Positions 28,858 to 37,815 of a DNA stretch of 64,000 bases are shown here, piece after piece. The notes under the pieces are model-generated. The model searched no databases. It worked only from the letters and a program-made list of their open reading frames with translations, and was not told where the DNA came from. Origin of the DNA: Mucilaginibacter sp. UR6-11. Its GTDB lineage: Bacteria; Bacteroidota; Bacteroidia; Sphingobacteriales; Sphingobacteriaceae. Each line of letters opens with the position of its first letter. Position 1 is the first letter of the stretch. Location: positions 310,001 to 374,000 of the forward strand of contig NZ_JAJIWO010000003.1 in assembly GCF_020880695.1 (NCBI RefSeq). The letters are read 5' to 3'. Position numbers and translations under genes: made by a program.

Positions 28858-31800
28858 TTAATATTTAACTGCTGAAATTTGTACCGGCCCCAATAATCCT
28901 GACGACTCTAAACCTTTACCCATATTAGGCATTACAATTGCCGTTGCCCGCCGCTGGGCCTCAGGTAATTTACTATCACCTATCAGCCTGTTAACCCACG
29001 TGTTTACCACCTTAACCTCAATGGTATTTACACCGGGCTTTAGGGCGCTGGTAATATCCAGTTGGTAAGGAGGTGTCCATACGCCACCTACATCAACGCC
29101 GTTAACTTTAACTTTTGCAATGGCCCGGGCCAGGCCCAGGTCAAGGATATAATTGGTTCCTTTTACTAAAGTAGTTATATTAAATTTATTATGATAAAAA
29201 GCCGTGCCCGAATAATATTTTATACTATCATTTTTATTTAAAGACCAATCTGTCAGCGTTTCAAAAACTACTGGGTTAACCGGGCCGCGCATGGCAGGGT
29301 CAAAATTTACGGTCCATGGTTTATTTATAGCGATGGTGCTTTTTGCCTGCGGATAGTTAGTCAGGCTGGTATCTTTTTTCGCGCCATCTTTCCTGAAGAT
29401 AATGAAAGCACTTTCATACGGCGCCAACTTCAACGGAACGGCGGTTGTGCCGTCTTTCTGATAATATGACGGCAGGCTTCGGATATCACCGGTAACCGCG
29501 TTCCACAACTCTGGCTGCTTACCGCTGATCCTGAACTCGGGAGAGATCTTTACGGTACTTGTTTTTTGGTTAGATATAAAATAGATATTGCCATCAGCCA
29601 AAGCACGGTGGATAAACAGGATAGAATCGCTTTGTGTTATTTTGGCGTCAGGTACTACTTTAACCAAGTTTAACGCCTGCTGCATATCCATGCCCGATAG
29701 CACCATGCCTTTACCATAATGGTTTACTTTGGTGGTTTTGCCATCAATTTTGCCCCAAAGCTCATCAGCCAGGCTTTGCACTTGTTTATCAGCAGCCGGG
29801 AACCCCTGTAAGCTTGGCGACCTGCTAGGTTTTGGCCCCAAAATAACCGCGCCCTGTGCAACCAGTTCCTTCAATTTCAAAAGCAATTCCGGCCGGATGG
29901 TTTCCAGCTTTGGCAGTACCAGTATGCTGTAATTAATGCCGTTGGGTAATGTCAACTTTCCGTTTTTAACGGTCAGCCGGTTCTTAATTACTTCGCCATT
30001 GATATAATCGTATGAGTAGCCCTGTGGCAATGCCGGATCAACAATCCCCGTCATCTTTGGCGCGTCCTCACCAATAAAGTACGCCACATCAGCTACATAA
30101 ATCCCCTGTTGCAGCATCATGTTGCAACGCTTGGAGTATTTTAAAAACACGTCCATATCAAAGAACCACGTATTTAACCGGTTAAACTCAACCCCGAACC
30201 AGGTATTTAAGCCAACCAGTTTATCGGTAGGCTGTTCTATATAAACATGCAGTAGCGTATTGTTGATCCCCTCCGTAAAGAAGCGGTCGCCACGTTTTTT
30301 AAACATGGCCGGGTAGCGCCAAAAGGCATCTCCCGCCGCGGTGAATGATTCGGCGGACACTTTGGTCTTGCCATAAATATGTGCCGATGATGAAGCCGCT
30401 TTGTTTTCAATATCTCCCAGATCGCCTTCACTCCAAAACTCGCCGCCAATCTCGTCCGACTGTCCGCCGTATTGAAGAAATTCGCCGGGATAGCCCCAGT
30501 GTCCGTAGTTTTCTAGCCAGGTAGTTAAGCCATATTTATGGCTGATATCGCGCAGGCCGCCAACATATTTATAAGAAACATCATCGGCAATCAAGCGGCG
30601 CAAATCCCATAAAAAACGGTCAGATTGATCGGCACTGCCTACCACCTTACCCTGCATTACCGGGATATAAGGCACAGGGTCGTAATGGTAAGCCGCTTTA
30701 AATTCGGCAATTAAATCATCTGTCCAGTTTTGGCTGCCGGTTTCGTAGCTGTCCTCAACGGTAACCTTCCAGGTTTTGCGGTCCTCGGCAGGTATGCGTT
30801 TTATGATCTGGCCCAGGAAAGCGTCAAAATGCGATTCGATATGCCTGATGCTCATCTTATCGGTTTCCAGACCGGTGCCTTCAGGCGTAGCCGGAGAGTT
30901 TTTAACGTTGGTAGGTGTCATGCCGGTACGCTCAATGATCCAGTTACCGGCAGGCACCTTCCAGTTAAGCGTACCGTCCGCCGCCATATATTTAGTAATG
31001 TCTACAACCTTATTCGGGTCAACCACATATTTATCGTTATCAATTACCGGCTGCGGCTGCCACTGGTACGCATCCCAGAACGGGTGTGGTGTAGGCCACA
31101 TTTTAGCTTCGGTTTTTTCAATATAGTTTTCAACCACCGGCGTTGCCGATACCCTGATCTCCGCAATTTTGCAGTTGTTTGATACATGGTTAAAAACTAT
31201 CCTGAAATCAGTGCCCGTAGTAACCGGTATAGAAATAGCCGCCGGGCCAAATGGCAAAAAGCCAACATTAAGCGCCGTGTTACCTCGGTCGACTGAGAAG
31301 TGTTTTATGCCGGTAAACGCACCATTTACTTTTACCTGGATCTCGCCCTCAAAATTAAGCCCGTTATGGCTGGGGGTAATCACTATGCTGCGCGCGGTAA
31401 ATGGCCGGTTGGTATTAAAATCTAAAACAAACGGCTGTCCACCGGGTATTTTTAAGCTGGTTGCTTCGTCATTATCAATCAAATTGTTTAATGACCCGGC
31501 TTCGGGTATTGATGACAGCGCAGGTTTTAAATCATTAATGCTGTTACCATAATCAGCCGCTACCGGGTAGGCAATCACTTTTACATCCTGAAAAACGGGG
31601 TTAGGTTTGTCCAGCGTCTTATTAAAAACAGACGGGCCTTTCACCATAGTTTGTGATGAGGTAAGGTAACGCATAGCCTGCTCCGGCTTAACCCACGGGC
31701 CGCCAGACTGGCTCCAGCCGGGGCTGTTGAACAAGCCTATTTCAATATTTAACCGGGTTGCTGTTTTTAAAGCAGTGTGAACGATATCCCACCACTCGGT

Positions 31801-32115
31801 GGTAAATATCTTCACTTTGCCAAAGGGGGTATCATCAATCCCGATATTACCGATAAAGGCGCGGTTAATCCCTACCTTTTTCATAGCTTCCAGATCCTTG
31901 ATCACGCCTTCTTTTGAGATATTGTCTGACAGCCAGTACCAGTAAACACTGGTTTGGATGTCATCAGGCACGGTAATGAAACCGGTTTCAACCGACTTAA
32001 AATTGGTCATCGCGGCATTGGGCACCTGTTTAACCTGTGCGCCGCTATCAACGGCAAATCCTGAAAATAACAAACAAACAAAAGAGCACTTCAATAAGGC
32101 TTTGTTTAAGCTCAT
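28858..32115 (-). CDS. GH106-like (alpha-L-rhamnosidase-type) glycoside hydrolase
   Basis: A protein of 1085 residues from the chosen start. After the signal peptide (ending DSGAQ), the VYWYWLSDNISKEGVIKDLE segment and the AFIGNIGID strand are typical of the large GH106-like proteins of Bacteroidota. The C-terminal domain resembles the GH2 sugar-binding jelly roll (FNITTLVKGTNYILDLG, VNGVDVGGVWTPPYQLDIT). GH106 members release alpha-L-rhamnose, for example from rhamnogalacturonan; exact specificity is unproven. The frame runs to 32157, but the Met at 32115 precedes the best signal peptide. It leads the minus-strand block GH106, GH92, BNR, esterase. Confidence 0.85.
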   Translation of the reverse strand: MSLNKALLKCSFVCLLFSGFAVDSGAQVKQVPNAAMTNFKSVETGFITVPDDIQTSVYWYWLSDNISKEGVIKDLEAMKKVGINRAFIGNIGIDDTPFGKVKIFTTEWWDIVHTALKTATRLNIEIGLFNSPGWSQSGGPWVKPEQAMRYLTSSQTMVKGPSVFNKTLDKPNPVFQDVKVIAYPVAADYGNSINDLKPALSSIPEAGSLNNLIDNDEATSLKIPGGQPFVLDFNTNRPFTARSIVITPSHNGLNFEGEIQVKVNGAFTGIKHFSVDRGNTALNVGFLPFGPAAISIPVTTGTDFRIVFNHVSNNCKIAEIRVSATPVVENYIEKTEAKMWPTPHPFWDAYQWQPQPVIDNDKYVVDPNKVVDITKYMAADGTLNWKVPAGNWIIERTGMTPTNVKNSPATPEGTGLETDKMSIRHIESHFDAFLGQIIKRIPAEDRKTWKVTVEDSYETGSQNWTDDLIAEFKAAYHYDPVPYIPVMQGKVVGSADQSDRFLWDLRRLIADDVSYKYVGGLRDISHKYGLTTWLENYGHWGYPGEFLQYGGQSDEIGGEFWSEGDLGDIENKAASSSAHIYGKTKVSAESFTAAGDAFWRYPAMFKKRGDRFFTEGINNTLLHVYIEQPTDKLVGLNTWFGVEFNRLNTWFFDMDVFLKYSKRCNMMLQQGIYVADVAYFIGEDAPKMTGIVDPALPQGYSYDYINGEVIKNRLTVKNGKLTLPNGINYSILVLPKLETIRPELLLKLKELVAQGAVILGPKPSRSPSLQGFPAADKQVQSLADELWGKIDGKTTKVNHYGKGMVLSGMDMQQALNLVKVVPDAKITQSDSILFIHRALADGNIYFISNQKTSTVKISPEFRISGKQPELWNAVTGDIRSLPSYYQKDGTTAVPLKLAPYESAFIIFRKDGAKKDTSLTNYPQAKSTIAINKPWTVNFDPAMRGPVNPVVFETLTDWSLNKNDSIKYYSGTAFYHNKFNITTLVKGTNYILDLGLARAIAKVKVNGVDVGGVWTPPYQLDITSALKPGVNTIEVKVVNTWVNRLIGDSKLPEAQRRATAIVMPNMGKGLESSGLLGPVQISAVKY

Positions 32116-32186
32116 GAGATTATAATTTAATAATAATGGAGTTGGTTTATAAATCAAAACTACAATATCGGTGCATTATAGTTTAC

Positions 32187-32228
32187 CAAAAATAATACTA
32201 GTTAAATTATCATCCATCCTGTACTGTC
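32187..32228 (-). promoter_or_regulatory. Promoter with 15-nt motif and TAnnTTTG box upstream of the GH106-like gene
   Basis: Read on the minus strand: GACAGTACAGGATGG (32228-32214), 19 nt, then TATTTTTG (32194-32187), an exact TAnnTTTG. The -7 box lies 71 nt before the start codon. The 15-mer occupies the place of the -33 element. The same arrangement with the same 19-nt spacing occurs at 35154-35195. A second TAnnTTTG (TAGTTTTG, 32162-32155) lies closer to the gene but lacks the motif. Confidence 0.65.
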
Positions 32229-32249
32229 ATGCTCTTGTTTGCAGTAATG

Positions 32250-33338
32250 TTATTTTTGAACTTTAGGTTCTGAAGTCAACTTTTTAATCAGCTCAGTTTC
32301 ATCAGTTTTATAAGATGACCCATCTTTGCGGAAAATATCATGGAACCATAAAGCAGGCTCGGCGCCGCTTGGTATCGGGGTATCCCAGGCATAAATGGTG
32401 TTGGTTTTCCCTGCTACAAAACCCCAGTTTATAGCGCCCACATTTTCGTTTTTCAGCATAGGCATAACTGTACCGAAGGTGCTTTTACGCGGGCGGGCCA
32501 TATATTCTGTACAGATCAGTGGTTTTCCGTGCGTTTTTAGCAAACGCACCACGTTTAGGTGCGCCGGCACTTCATCGTAATTATGGTAAGTAATAACATC
32601 TGAGTTTAACGCCTGGAACGCGTTTAGCTTTTCGAAGCTCCAATCCCATAATCCGGCCGATAACGGCTGATCAGGGCGCACTTCATGTCCCCAGCTAAAT
32701 ACCGCGGCAAGCAAAGGCATTGAAGCGTCTCTTTTACCACTGTTACCGGGTTCATTAAATAAATCCCAAAGTAAAATGCGTTTATCATGTGCAAAAGTGG
32801 TTAGTACATCTTTCACATAATGCTCCAGCAATGGCATTTCTTTTGGGTCTTTAAGTGCTGATATGCCCGGGTCCTGCACCCAACCCGAGTTATGGATGCC
32901 CGGTTTTGGATCAGGCTGTTTACCCGGCCTGGGCTCGGGGTTCCAGCAATCATCAAAAAACACAAAGATGGTTTTGATATGGTGCCTGTCGGCGATGGTT
33001 AAATATTGATTTACCCTTGATTTAAATCCTTTCGGATCTTCGGTATAAGCAACGCTGTGTAAAAATACCCGCATGGTATTAAAGCCGATGCCTTCGGCAT
33101 AGCCCAGCTCGGTATCGATCGTTTTGGGGTCAAACGTGCTGGCCTGCCACATTTCTAACTGATTAATGGCTGTACTCGGGGTAAAGTTGGCCCCTGCTAC
33201 CCAGGGCTGTTGCGCATACCATTCGTTTGCTTTCTCTGCCGACCAGATTTTTAATTTTTGTGCTGATTGCGCGTTTGCGGTTAAATTGCCTAAAACGCAT
33301 ATTGCGCCGGCTAATACCAGGTTTGTTATTTTTTTCAT
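32250..33338 (-). CDS. GH5-like cellulase-family glycosyl hydrolase
   Basis: A 362-residue secreted (beta/alpha)8-barrel enzyme. The signal peptide ends NAQ. The acid/base is E196 in WDLFNEPG and the nucleophile is E278 in LICTEYMARP, the clan GH-A arrangement. FNTMRVFLHSVAY is the expected barrel strand with Arg. Similar proteins are named cellulase or 1,4-beta-xylanase automatically; the substrate (beta-mannan, glucan or another beta-linked glycan) cannot be fixed. It is 33 nt downstream of the sialidase-like gene and 134 nt upstream of the GH106-like gene, which has its own promoter. Confidence 0.88.
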   Translation of the reverse strand: MKKITNLVLAGAICVLGNLTANAQSAQKLKIWSAEKANEWYAQQPWVAGANFTPSTAINQLEMWQASTFDPKTIDTELGYAEGIGFNTMRVFLHSVAYTEDPKGFKSRVNQYLTIADRHHIKTIFVFFDDCWNPEPRPGKQPDPKPGIHNSGWVQDPGISALKDPKEMPLLEHYVKDVLTTFAHDKRILLWDLFNEPGNSGKRDASMPLLAAVFSWGHEVRPDQPLSAGLWDWSFEKLNAFQALNSDVITYHNYDEVPAHLNVVRLLKTHGKPLICTEYMARPRKSTFGTVMPMLKNENVGAINWGFVAGKTNTIYAWDTPIPSGAEPALWFHDIFRKDGSSYKTDETELIKKLTSEPKVQK

Positions 33339-33371
33339 TATGGTTTAAAATGGTTGTGTTATATTTTGTTA

Positions 33372-35060
33372 CTAATGTAGTTTAAGTGTCGACCAGGTAA
33401 AAGGCTTATCTGCCTCATTAGCTGCAATATTTTCTGTATAGCCGGTATTTGCGGTTAAAGATATATTATATCCGATGCGTTTGTTAATGGATGGCCTGCC
33501 GCCAAGCATTGCCCAGGGAATAGCCGCCTCGACCACATAATCATCAACTTTAATGATGGCCACCGATTTAATCCCGGTGGATTTTTGAATTGCCCATTCG
33601 CCCTTATCACCGTCAAAAACTGCCAGTTTATTGTCTGCGGATATATTTAATTTATAAACGCCTTTTGCCGGCGCATCATAACTTTTATTTTGCGGATCGA
33701 GATACAAGCCGATAGCCGACGAACCGTCTGCCCCTTTATTTACCTGGGTAAACAGATATAAGTAATTATCGTCATAAACGAAACCCGCCTCCAGGTTGGC
33801 GGGGCCCTCATGACCTATAAATACGGGCATGTCTCCTTTCCACACGTTTTCTTTTTCCATTCCGTCAATGTCTATCTTTCCTTTTTTAATTGACAGTTCG
33901 GGGATAATATAGCCGCGTATCATCCACACCTCAGCTCGGTGGCCATCATTAAAGCTGCCGGTACTGGTAAGTGCCACTACACTGCTGTCATTTAAAACAC
34001 TTAAACTGTTCCACAGCCCTGATTTCCCGGGCGCGATATGAAAAGGCACGGTTTTACGGTTAAAGTCCATCGCACGGTTATCGCCAATTACTACCTTCAT
34101 TTCGCTGTGGTTCATGTTATTGATACGGCCCTCGGTGCCTTGATAAGATAAGATCGTTTCGCCTGTTTTTAACTGCCGCAGGTATGGAGCCCCAGCGTAA
34201 ATACTGTCCGGTATAGGTTCGGCAAGGGCATAGTGACGGTTTGGGTCAGAAGCGCCCACTGTTGCCAGCCAATCGTTTTTCACAGTGCTACGGATAATAT
34301 AGGGTTTAAAGTTTTTAAAGCCATTATCCTCTATCGCGCAGACAATCTCTTTACCATTTTGCAGCAATACCGGCACCGGCATCCCATCCCGCGAATGCGG
34401 CCTGAAACTTACTATCCGCGGCCTGGCCGACCAGCGCAGGCCCCCGTCGGTTGACCTCACCATAGAAATATTTTGTTCGTTTGATTTTAAGTAAACGCCC
34501 TCATTAGCAAAAAAAAGCTGTAGCTGGCCGTCAGACAGCTGTATAACCGATGGCTCCCAGCAGCCATTCTCAAAACGGTAATCGGCCCGGTAAAGGGTGC
34601 GCTCGTCGGTCCAGGTTTGGCCGCCATCATAACTTTTCGTGGTTTTAATGGCAAAGTGTTTGGAGGTGTCGCTGCCACGCTGCGGCCTGGGGTTATAGCA
34701 AACCAATATCGACCTGTCTTTTAATTGCAAAATATCCGGTGCAGACATATTAACATGATCTGCCCGAGGGGCGATCATGATCTGTGCCGACCAGGTTTTA
34801 CCTGTGTCATAACTCTTCACGGCCACGATATTACCATCTGCTTCATAAACACAGAATAAAGATTGATCAGCCAGTTGTATTAAACGGGCATAACCCGAGT
34901 ATCTTCCGGCGGTATTTGACGATACTTTGGTTAATGTATTATAGTCCCATGCAATACGGATACCCTCAACCGCCGGCTGTACCGAAACAGGATGCTGGGC
35001 GAAGCAGATCCCCGCCATAAAAATTAGCAAACCGATAGAATATATTTTTATTGCCTGCAT
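33372..35060 (-). CDS. Sialidase-like BNR protein with C-terminal CBM9-like domain
   Basis: A 562-residue secreted protein. Residues about 30-370 form a sialidase-type propeller with three clear Asp boxes (SYDTGKTW, SYDGGQTW, STDGGLRW). Residues about 385-562 resemble a CBM9/DOMON-like sugar-binding domain (IDGMEKENVWKGD, YLFTQVNKGADG, YVVEAAIPWAML). In plant- or soil-associated Bacteroidota such proteins are often not true sialidases, so the activity is left open. It is divergent from the unknown gene at 35246 and co-directional with the GH5-like gene. Confidence 0.78.
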   Translation of the reverse strand: MQAIKIYSIGLLIFMAGICFAQHPVSVQPAVEGIRIAWDYNTLTKVSSNTAGRYSGYARLIQLADQSLFCVYEADGNIVAVKSYDTGKTWSAQIMIAPRADHVNMSAPDILQLKDRSILVCYNPRPQRGSDTSKHFAIKTTKSYDGGQTWTDERTLYRADYRFENGCWEPSVIQLSDGQLQLFFANEGVYLKSNEQNISMVRSTDGGLRWSARPRIVSFRPHSRDGMPVPVLLQNGKEIVCAIEDNGFKNFKPYIIRSTVKNDWLATVGASDPNRHYALAEPIPDSIYAGAPYLRQLKTGETILSYQGTEGRINNMNHSEMKVVIGDNRAMDFNRKTVPFHIAPGKSGLWNSLSVLNDSSVVALTSTGSFNDGHRAEVWMIRGYIIPELSIKKGKIDIDGMEKENVWKGDMPVFIGHEGPANLEAGFVYDDNYLYLFTQVNKGADGSSAIGLYLDPQNKSYDAPAKGVYKLNISADNKLAVFDGDKGEWAIQKSTGIKSVAIIKVDDYVVEAAIPWAMLGGRPSINKRIGYNISLTANTGYTENIAANEADKPFTWSTLKLH

Positions 35061-35153
35061 TTAAAACGGTGGTATGATTAGTAAATCGCTTTGCGGTAAA
35101 AACCGGATAATAATACGCACTTTTATTCAAAAAAACGGTTACCGGCTTATCAG

Positions 35154-35195
35154 GACAGTACAGGACGGCATTTTACCTGGCTAATGTTAAGTTTG
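35154..35195 (+). promoter_or_regulatory. Promoter with 15-nt motif and TAnnTTTG box upstream of the unknown/DUF1080 operon
   Basis: GACAGTACAGGACGG (35154-35168), 19 nt, then TAAGTTTG (35188-35195). The motif differs at one base from the one at 32214-32228 and has the same orientation and spacing relative to its -7 box. It contains a 10-nt-period repeat AGGAC-AGTAC-AGGAC. An inverted pair GCTAATG (35180-35186)/CATTAGC (35222-35228) flanks the -7 box. The box is 50 nt before the 35246 start and 80 nt before the alternative one. Confidence 0.65.
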
Positions 35196-35245
35196 CTAAC
35201 CATACCATAATTCTCAATAACCATTAGCAACATACGGCTACACTT

Positions 35246-36940
35246 ATGACCTTTAAAAATACCGATATCAGTAAAATGCTGATAACTTACCTGGCATGCA
35301 GCATTTTTTGCCTGGGCTCATTTTGTTCAATGGCGCAGCGCGTCAAGATTCAACAGCCATCGCCCAAAATCGTCAATATAGTAAACTTTATCAGGCTGCT
35401 GGAGCCGCGCGACGAAAAAATCACCGAGGATGTTCTTTACCAGACCGTGGTAAAACAGGTAGAGATAATGAAGCGGTACCACCTAGGCGGCACTTTTTTA
35501 TTGCAGTATGATGCTTTGATGGATAAACGCTATCAAACTTTATTGGCCAGTTTGCCCAAAGGGACATTTGAGATAGGTGCCTGGTGGGAGATCCCCCAGC
35601 CACTGGTTGAAAATGCGGGCATGAAATGGCGCGGCCGCTACCCGTGGGACTGGCGCGCAAACATCGGCTTCTCAACCGGGTATACCCCTGCCGAGCGCGA
35701 AAAAATCATAGATGTATATTTTGCCGATTTCAGGAAGATATTTGGTTATTATCCAAAATCAGTAGCCTCGTGGTTTATTGACGCTCATAGTTTAAATTAT
35801 ATGTATGAAAAGTACCATATCGTGGCATCGGCTAATTGTAAGGACCAATACGGCACCGATGGCTATACACTTTGGGGCGGCTACTGGAACCAGGCTTATT
35901 ACCCAAGCAAAATTAACTCATATATGCCGGCGCAACACGCCGATAAACAAATACCCGTGCCAATTTTCAGGATGCTGGGCAGCGATCCGGTGCGGCAGTA
36001 CGATACCGGCATCAGCTCTTCACGCCAGGGTGTAATTACCCTGGAGCCCGTTTACCGTTTTGGCGGGGGCGATTCAACCTGGGTAAACTGGTTCTTCAAA
36101 ACGCTTACTGATGATAAATCATTGGGCTTTAACTATACCCAGGCCGGGCAGGAAAACTCATTTACGTGGGATGCCATGAAAAAAGGGTTTGAGATCCAAA
36201 TGCCGCTGATTGCCAGACTGCGCGACCAGCATAAAATAAGAGTTGAAACCATGGCGGCATCCGGACTTTGGTTTAAGAAAACCTATAAAGTGACACCGGC
36301 AACATCTTTTACCGTAACTAAGGACATTGAAGGCAGTGACCTTAAAACGGTCTGGTACAACAGCCGTTTTTATCGCATCAATTTATTGTGGGAACATAAC
36401 AGTTTGCGCATCCGCGACGTTCATTTGTTTGACGAAAAATTTCCGTCGGTATATGAAACGGAGCCGGTAACCTCAAACGAGTGCACCTTTTTCACCCTGC
36501 CAATTGTTGATGGTTACATCTGGAGCAAACACAAAGAGCTTGCAGGGATGCGCATAAAAGCTATAGTAAATGGCAATGAGGTATTAGTTGAAGGCAGCGA
36601 TCCCAAATTTAGTAAAACAGCAACAGGAGCCCTGCATATTTCATGGCCGCTGACAACAATTAAAGGATCACTGGAAATTGAACTGACCGAGGGGCAGGTA
36701 AAAATTAACCTGGTTAGCAAAACCAGGCTTGATTGGTTCTTTGACCTAAATACTGCGGCAGACGCTAAATTACCTTTTGAAAGCATAGCCCCAAAACAGC
36801 TAAATTGCAGGTTTGAGGACGCCAATTATAAATTAAGCGCGGTTAAAGGCATATTTGGCAAACCTGATAATGGAGCTGTTTTGAGACTTAAACCTCAAAT
36901 GAACAGCATTATTTTAAACACTGCTAACATAGCCCGATAA
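35246..36940 (+). CDS. Secreted protein of unknown function, TIM-barrel/deacetylase-like pattern
   Basis: A 564-residue exported protein I cannot assign to a named family. The signal peptide is MLITYLACSIFCLGSFCSMAQ; the start may be the Met at 35276 (codon 11). Residues about 40-330 alternate helices and strands as in a (beta/alpha) barrel, with GGTFLLQYDAL, GTFEIGAWWEIPQPLVE, GYYPKSVASWFIDAH and an NCKDQYGTDG segment, rich in conserved-looking Trp, Asp and His. The C-terminal part (about 340-560) is beta-rich, as in glycosidase accessory domains. It resembles polysaccharide-deacetylase or glycosidase-like barrels only loosely. It leads a two-gene operon with a DUF1080 protein. Confidence 0.7.
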   Translation: MTFKNTDISKMLITYLACSIFCLGSFCSMAQRVKIQQPSPKIVNIVNFIRLLEPRDEKITEDVLYQTVVKQVEIMKRYHLGGTFLLQYDALMDKRYQTLLASLPKGTFEIGAWWEIPQPLVENAGMKWRGRYPWDWRANIGFSTGYTPAEREKIIDVYFADFRKIFGYYPKSVASWFIDAHSLNYMYEKYHIVASANCKDQYGTDGYTLWGGYWNQAYYPSKINSYMPAQHADKQIPVPIFRMLGSDPVRQYDTGISSSRQGVITLEPVYRFGGGDSTWVNWFFKTLTDDKSLGFNYTQAGQENSFTWDAMKKGFEIQMPLIARLRDQHKIRVETMAASGLWFKKTYKVTPATSFTVTKDIEGSDLKTVWYNSRFYRINLLWEHNSLRIRDVHLFDEKFPSVYETEPVTSNECTFFTLPIVDGYIWSKHKELAGMRIKAIVNGNEVLVEGSDPKFSKTATGALHISWPLTTIKGSLEIELTEGQVKINLVSKTRLDWFFDLNTAADAKLPFESIAPKQLNCRFEDANYKLSAVKGIFGKPDNGAVLRLKPQMNSIILNTANIAR

Positions 36941-36944
36941 CATC

Positions 36945-37757
36945 ATGATCATAGACTTAAAATTTAAACTATTTATTTGCCTGTTTGCCGCCGGTACGAT
37001 CGCCCATGCGCAAGGCAAAAAACCGCATTATTATAATGATCCGTTTACGCAGCCTGCGCCTTTAGATTTTAATGACCATGAAGGTTATGTATCCTTATTT
37101 GATGGCAAAACGCTGACCGGCTGGGATGGCAATCCTAAATTCTGGCGGGTTGAGGACGGCGCTATTGTGGGCGAATCGACACCGCAAAACCCAAGCGGCA
37201 ACAGCTACCTGGTTTATCGTGGGATGAAAGCTAAAGATTTCACCCTGAAATTTGAAATTAAGGTGGATGGCGAAGGCGGCAGCGGCATCCAATACCGCAG
37301 CCAAACCGGCATTCCGTGGCGCTTACCGATTGCCGATAATGTAACTGCAAACGTTGGTCCCGTTAATTTAAACTGGATGATGACCGGCCCGCAGGCTGAT
37401 TTTTGGCCGGCGGCTAAATTTTGGACCGGGCAATTCTATTCAGAAAACACCCCCATGCGTATACTGGCCTGGCGCGGGCAGGTGGTTGAAGGTTTCAGTA
37501 CTAAATCAAAACGATTGATGGGCAATATAGGCGACATTATGGAACTGGCTAAAGTTGTTAAAAAGAACGACTGGAACCAGTATACCGTAATAGCTCGTGG
37601 TGGTGTGTGTATGCATATTATTAACGGCCAGGTTATGGCGGTTATGATTGACGATGATCCAAAATCATCAAACAATCTGGCGGGTTATATCGGCATTGAA
37701 ATTGAAGCCACCACCAAAATTTATGTCCGCAATATGTGGATCAAGAAATTGAAATAG
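36945..37757 (+). CDS. DUF1080 family protein, copy 2
   Basis: A 270-residue secreted DUF1080 protein with signal peptide (FKLFICLFAAGTIAHAQG). The domain starts YVSLFDGKTLTGWDGNPKFWRVEDGAIVG, the classic DUF1080 opening, with GGSGIQYRSQ and WNQYTVIARGGVCMHIINGQ segments. The family has been tied to cleavage of 3-keto-glycosides. It begins four nt after the unknown 35246 gene, so the two are co-transcribed. It is only distantly similar to copy 1 at 20051, so the two are not a recent duplication. Confidence 0.88.
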   Translation: MIIDLKFKLFICLFAAGTIAHAQGKKPHYYNDPFTQPAPLDFNDHEGYVSLFDGKTLTGWDGNPKFWRVEDGAIVGESTPQNPSGNSYLVYRGMKAKDFTLKFEIKVDGEGGSGIQYRSQTGIPWRLPIADNVTANVGPVNLNWMMTGPQADFWPAAKFWTGQFYSENTPMRILAWRGQVVEGFSTKSKRLMGNIGDIMELAKVVKKNDWNQYTVIARGGVCMHIINGQVMAVMIDDDPKSSNNLAGYIGIEIEATTKIYVRNMWIKKLK

Positions 37758-37765
37758 CCTTATAT

Positions 37766-37805
37766 AAACCAGGAAAGCTACCTCGCCGGATAGCTTTCCC
37801 GGTTT
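37766..37805. terminator. Bidirectional terminator between DUF1080 copy 2 and GH32
   Basis: AAACCAGGAAAGCTA (37766-37780) pairs with TAGCTTTCCCGGTTT (37791-37805) with one mismatch and a 10-nt loop. It sits between two convergent stop codons (37757 and 37816). T-runs are short on both sides. Confidence 0.75.
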
Positions 37806-37815
37806 AACCGAACTA

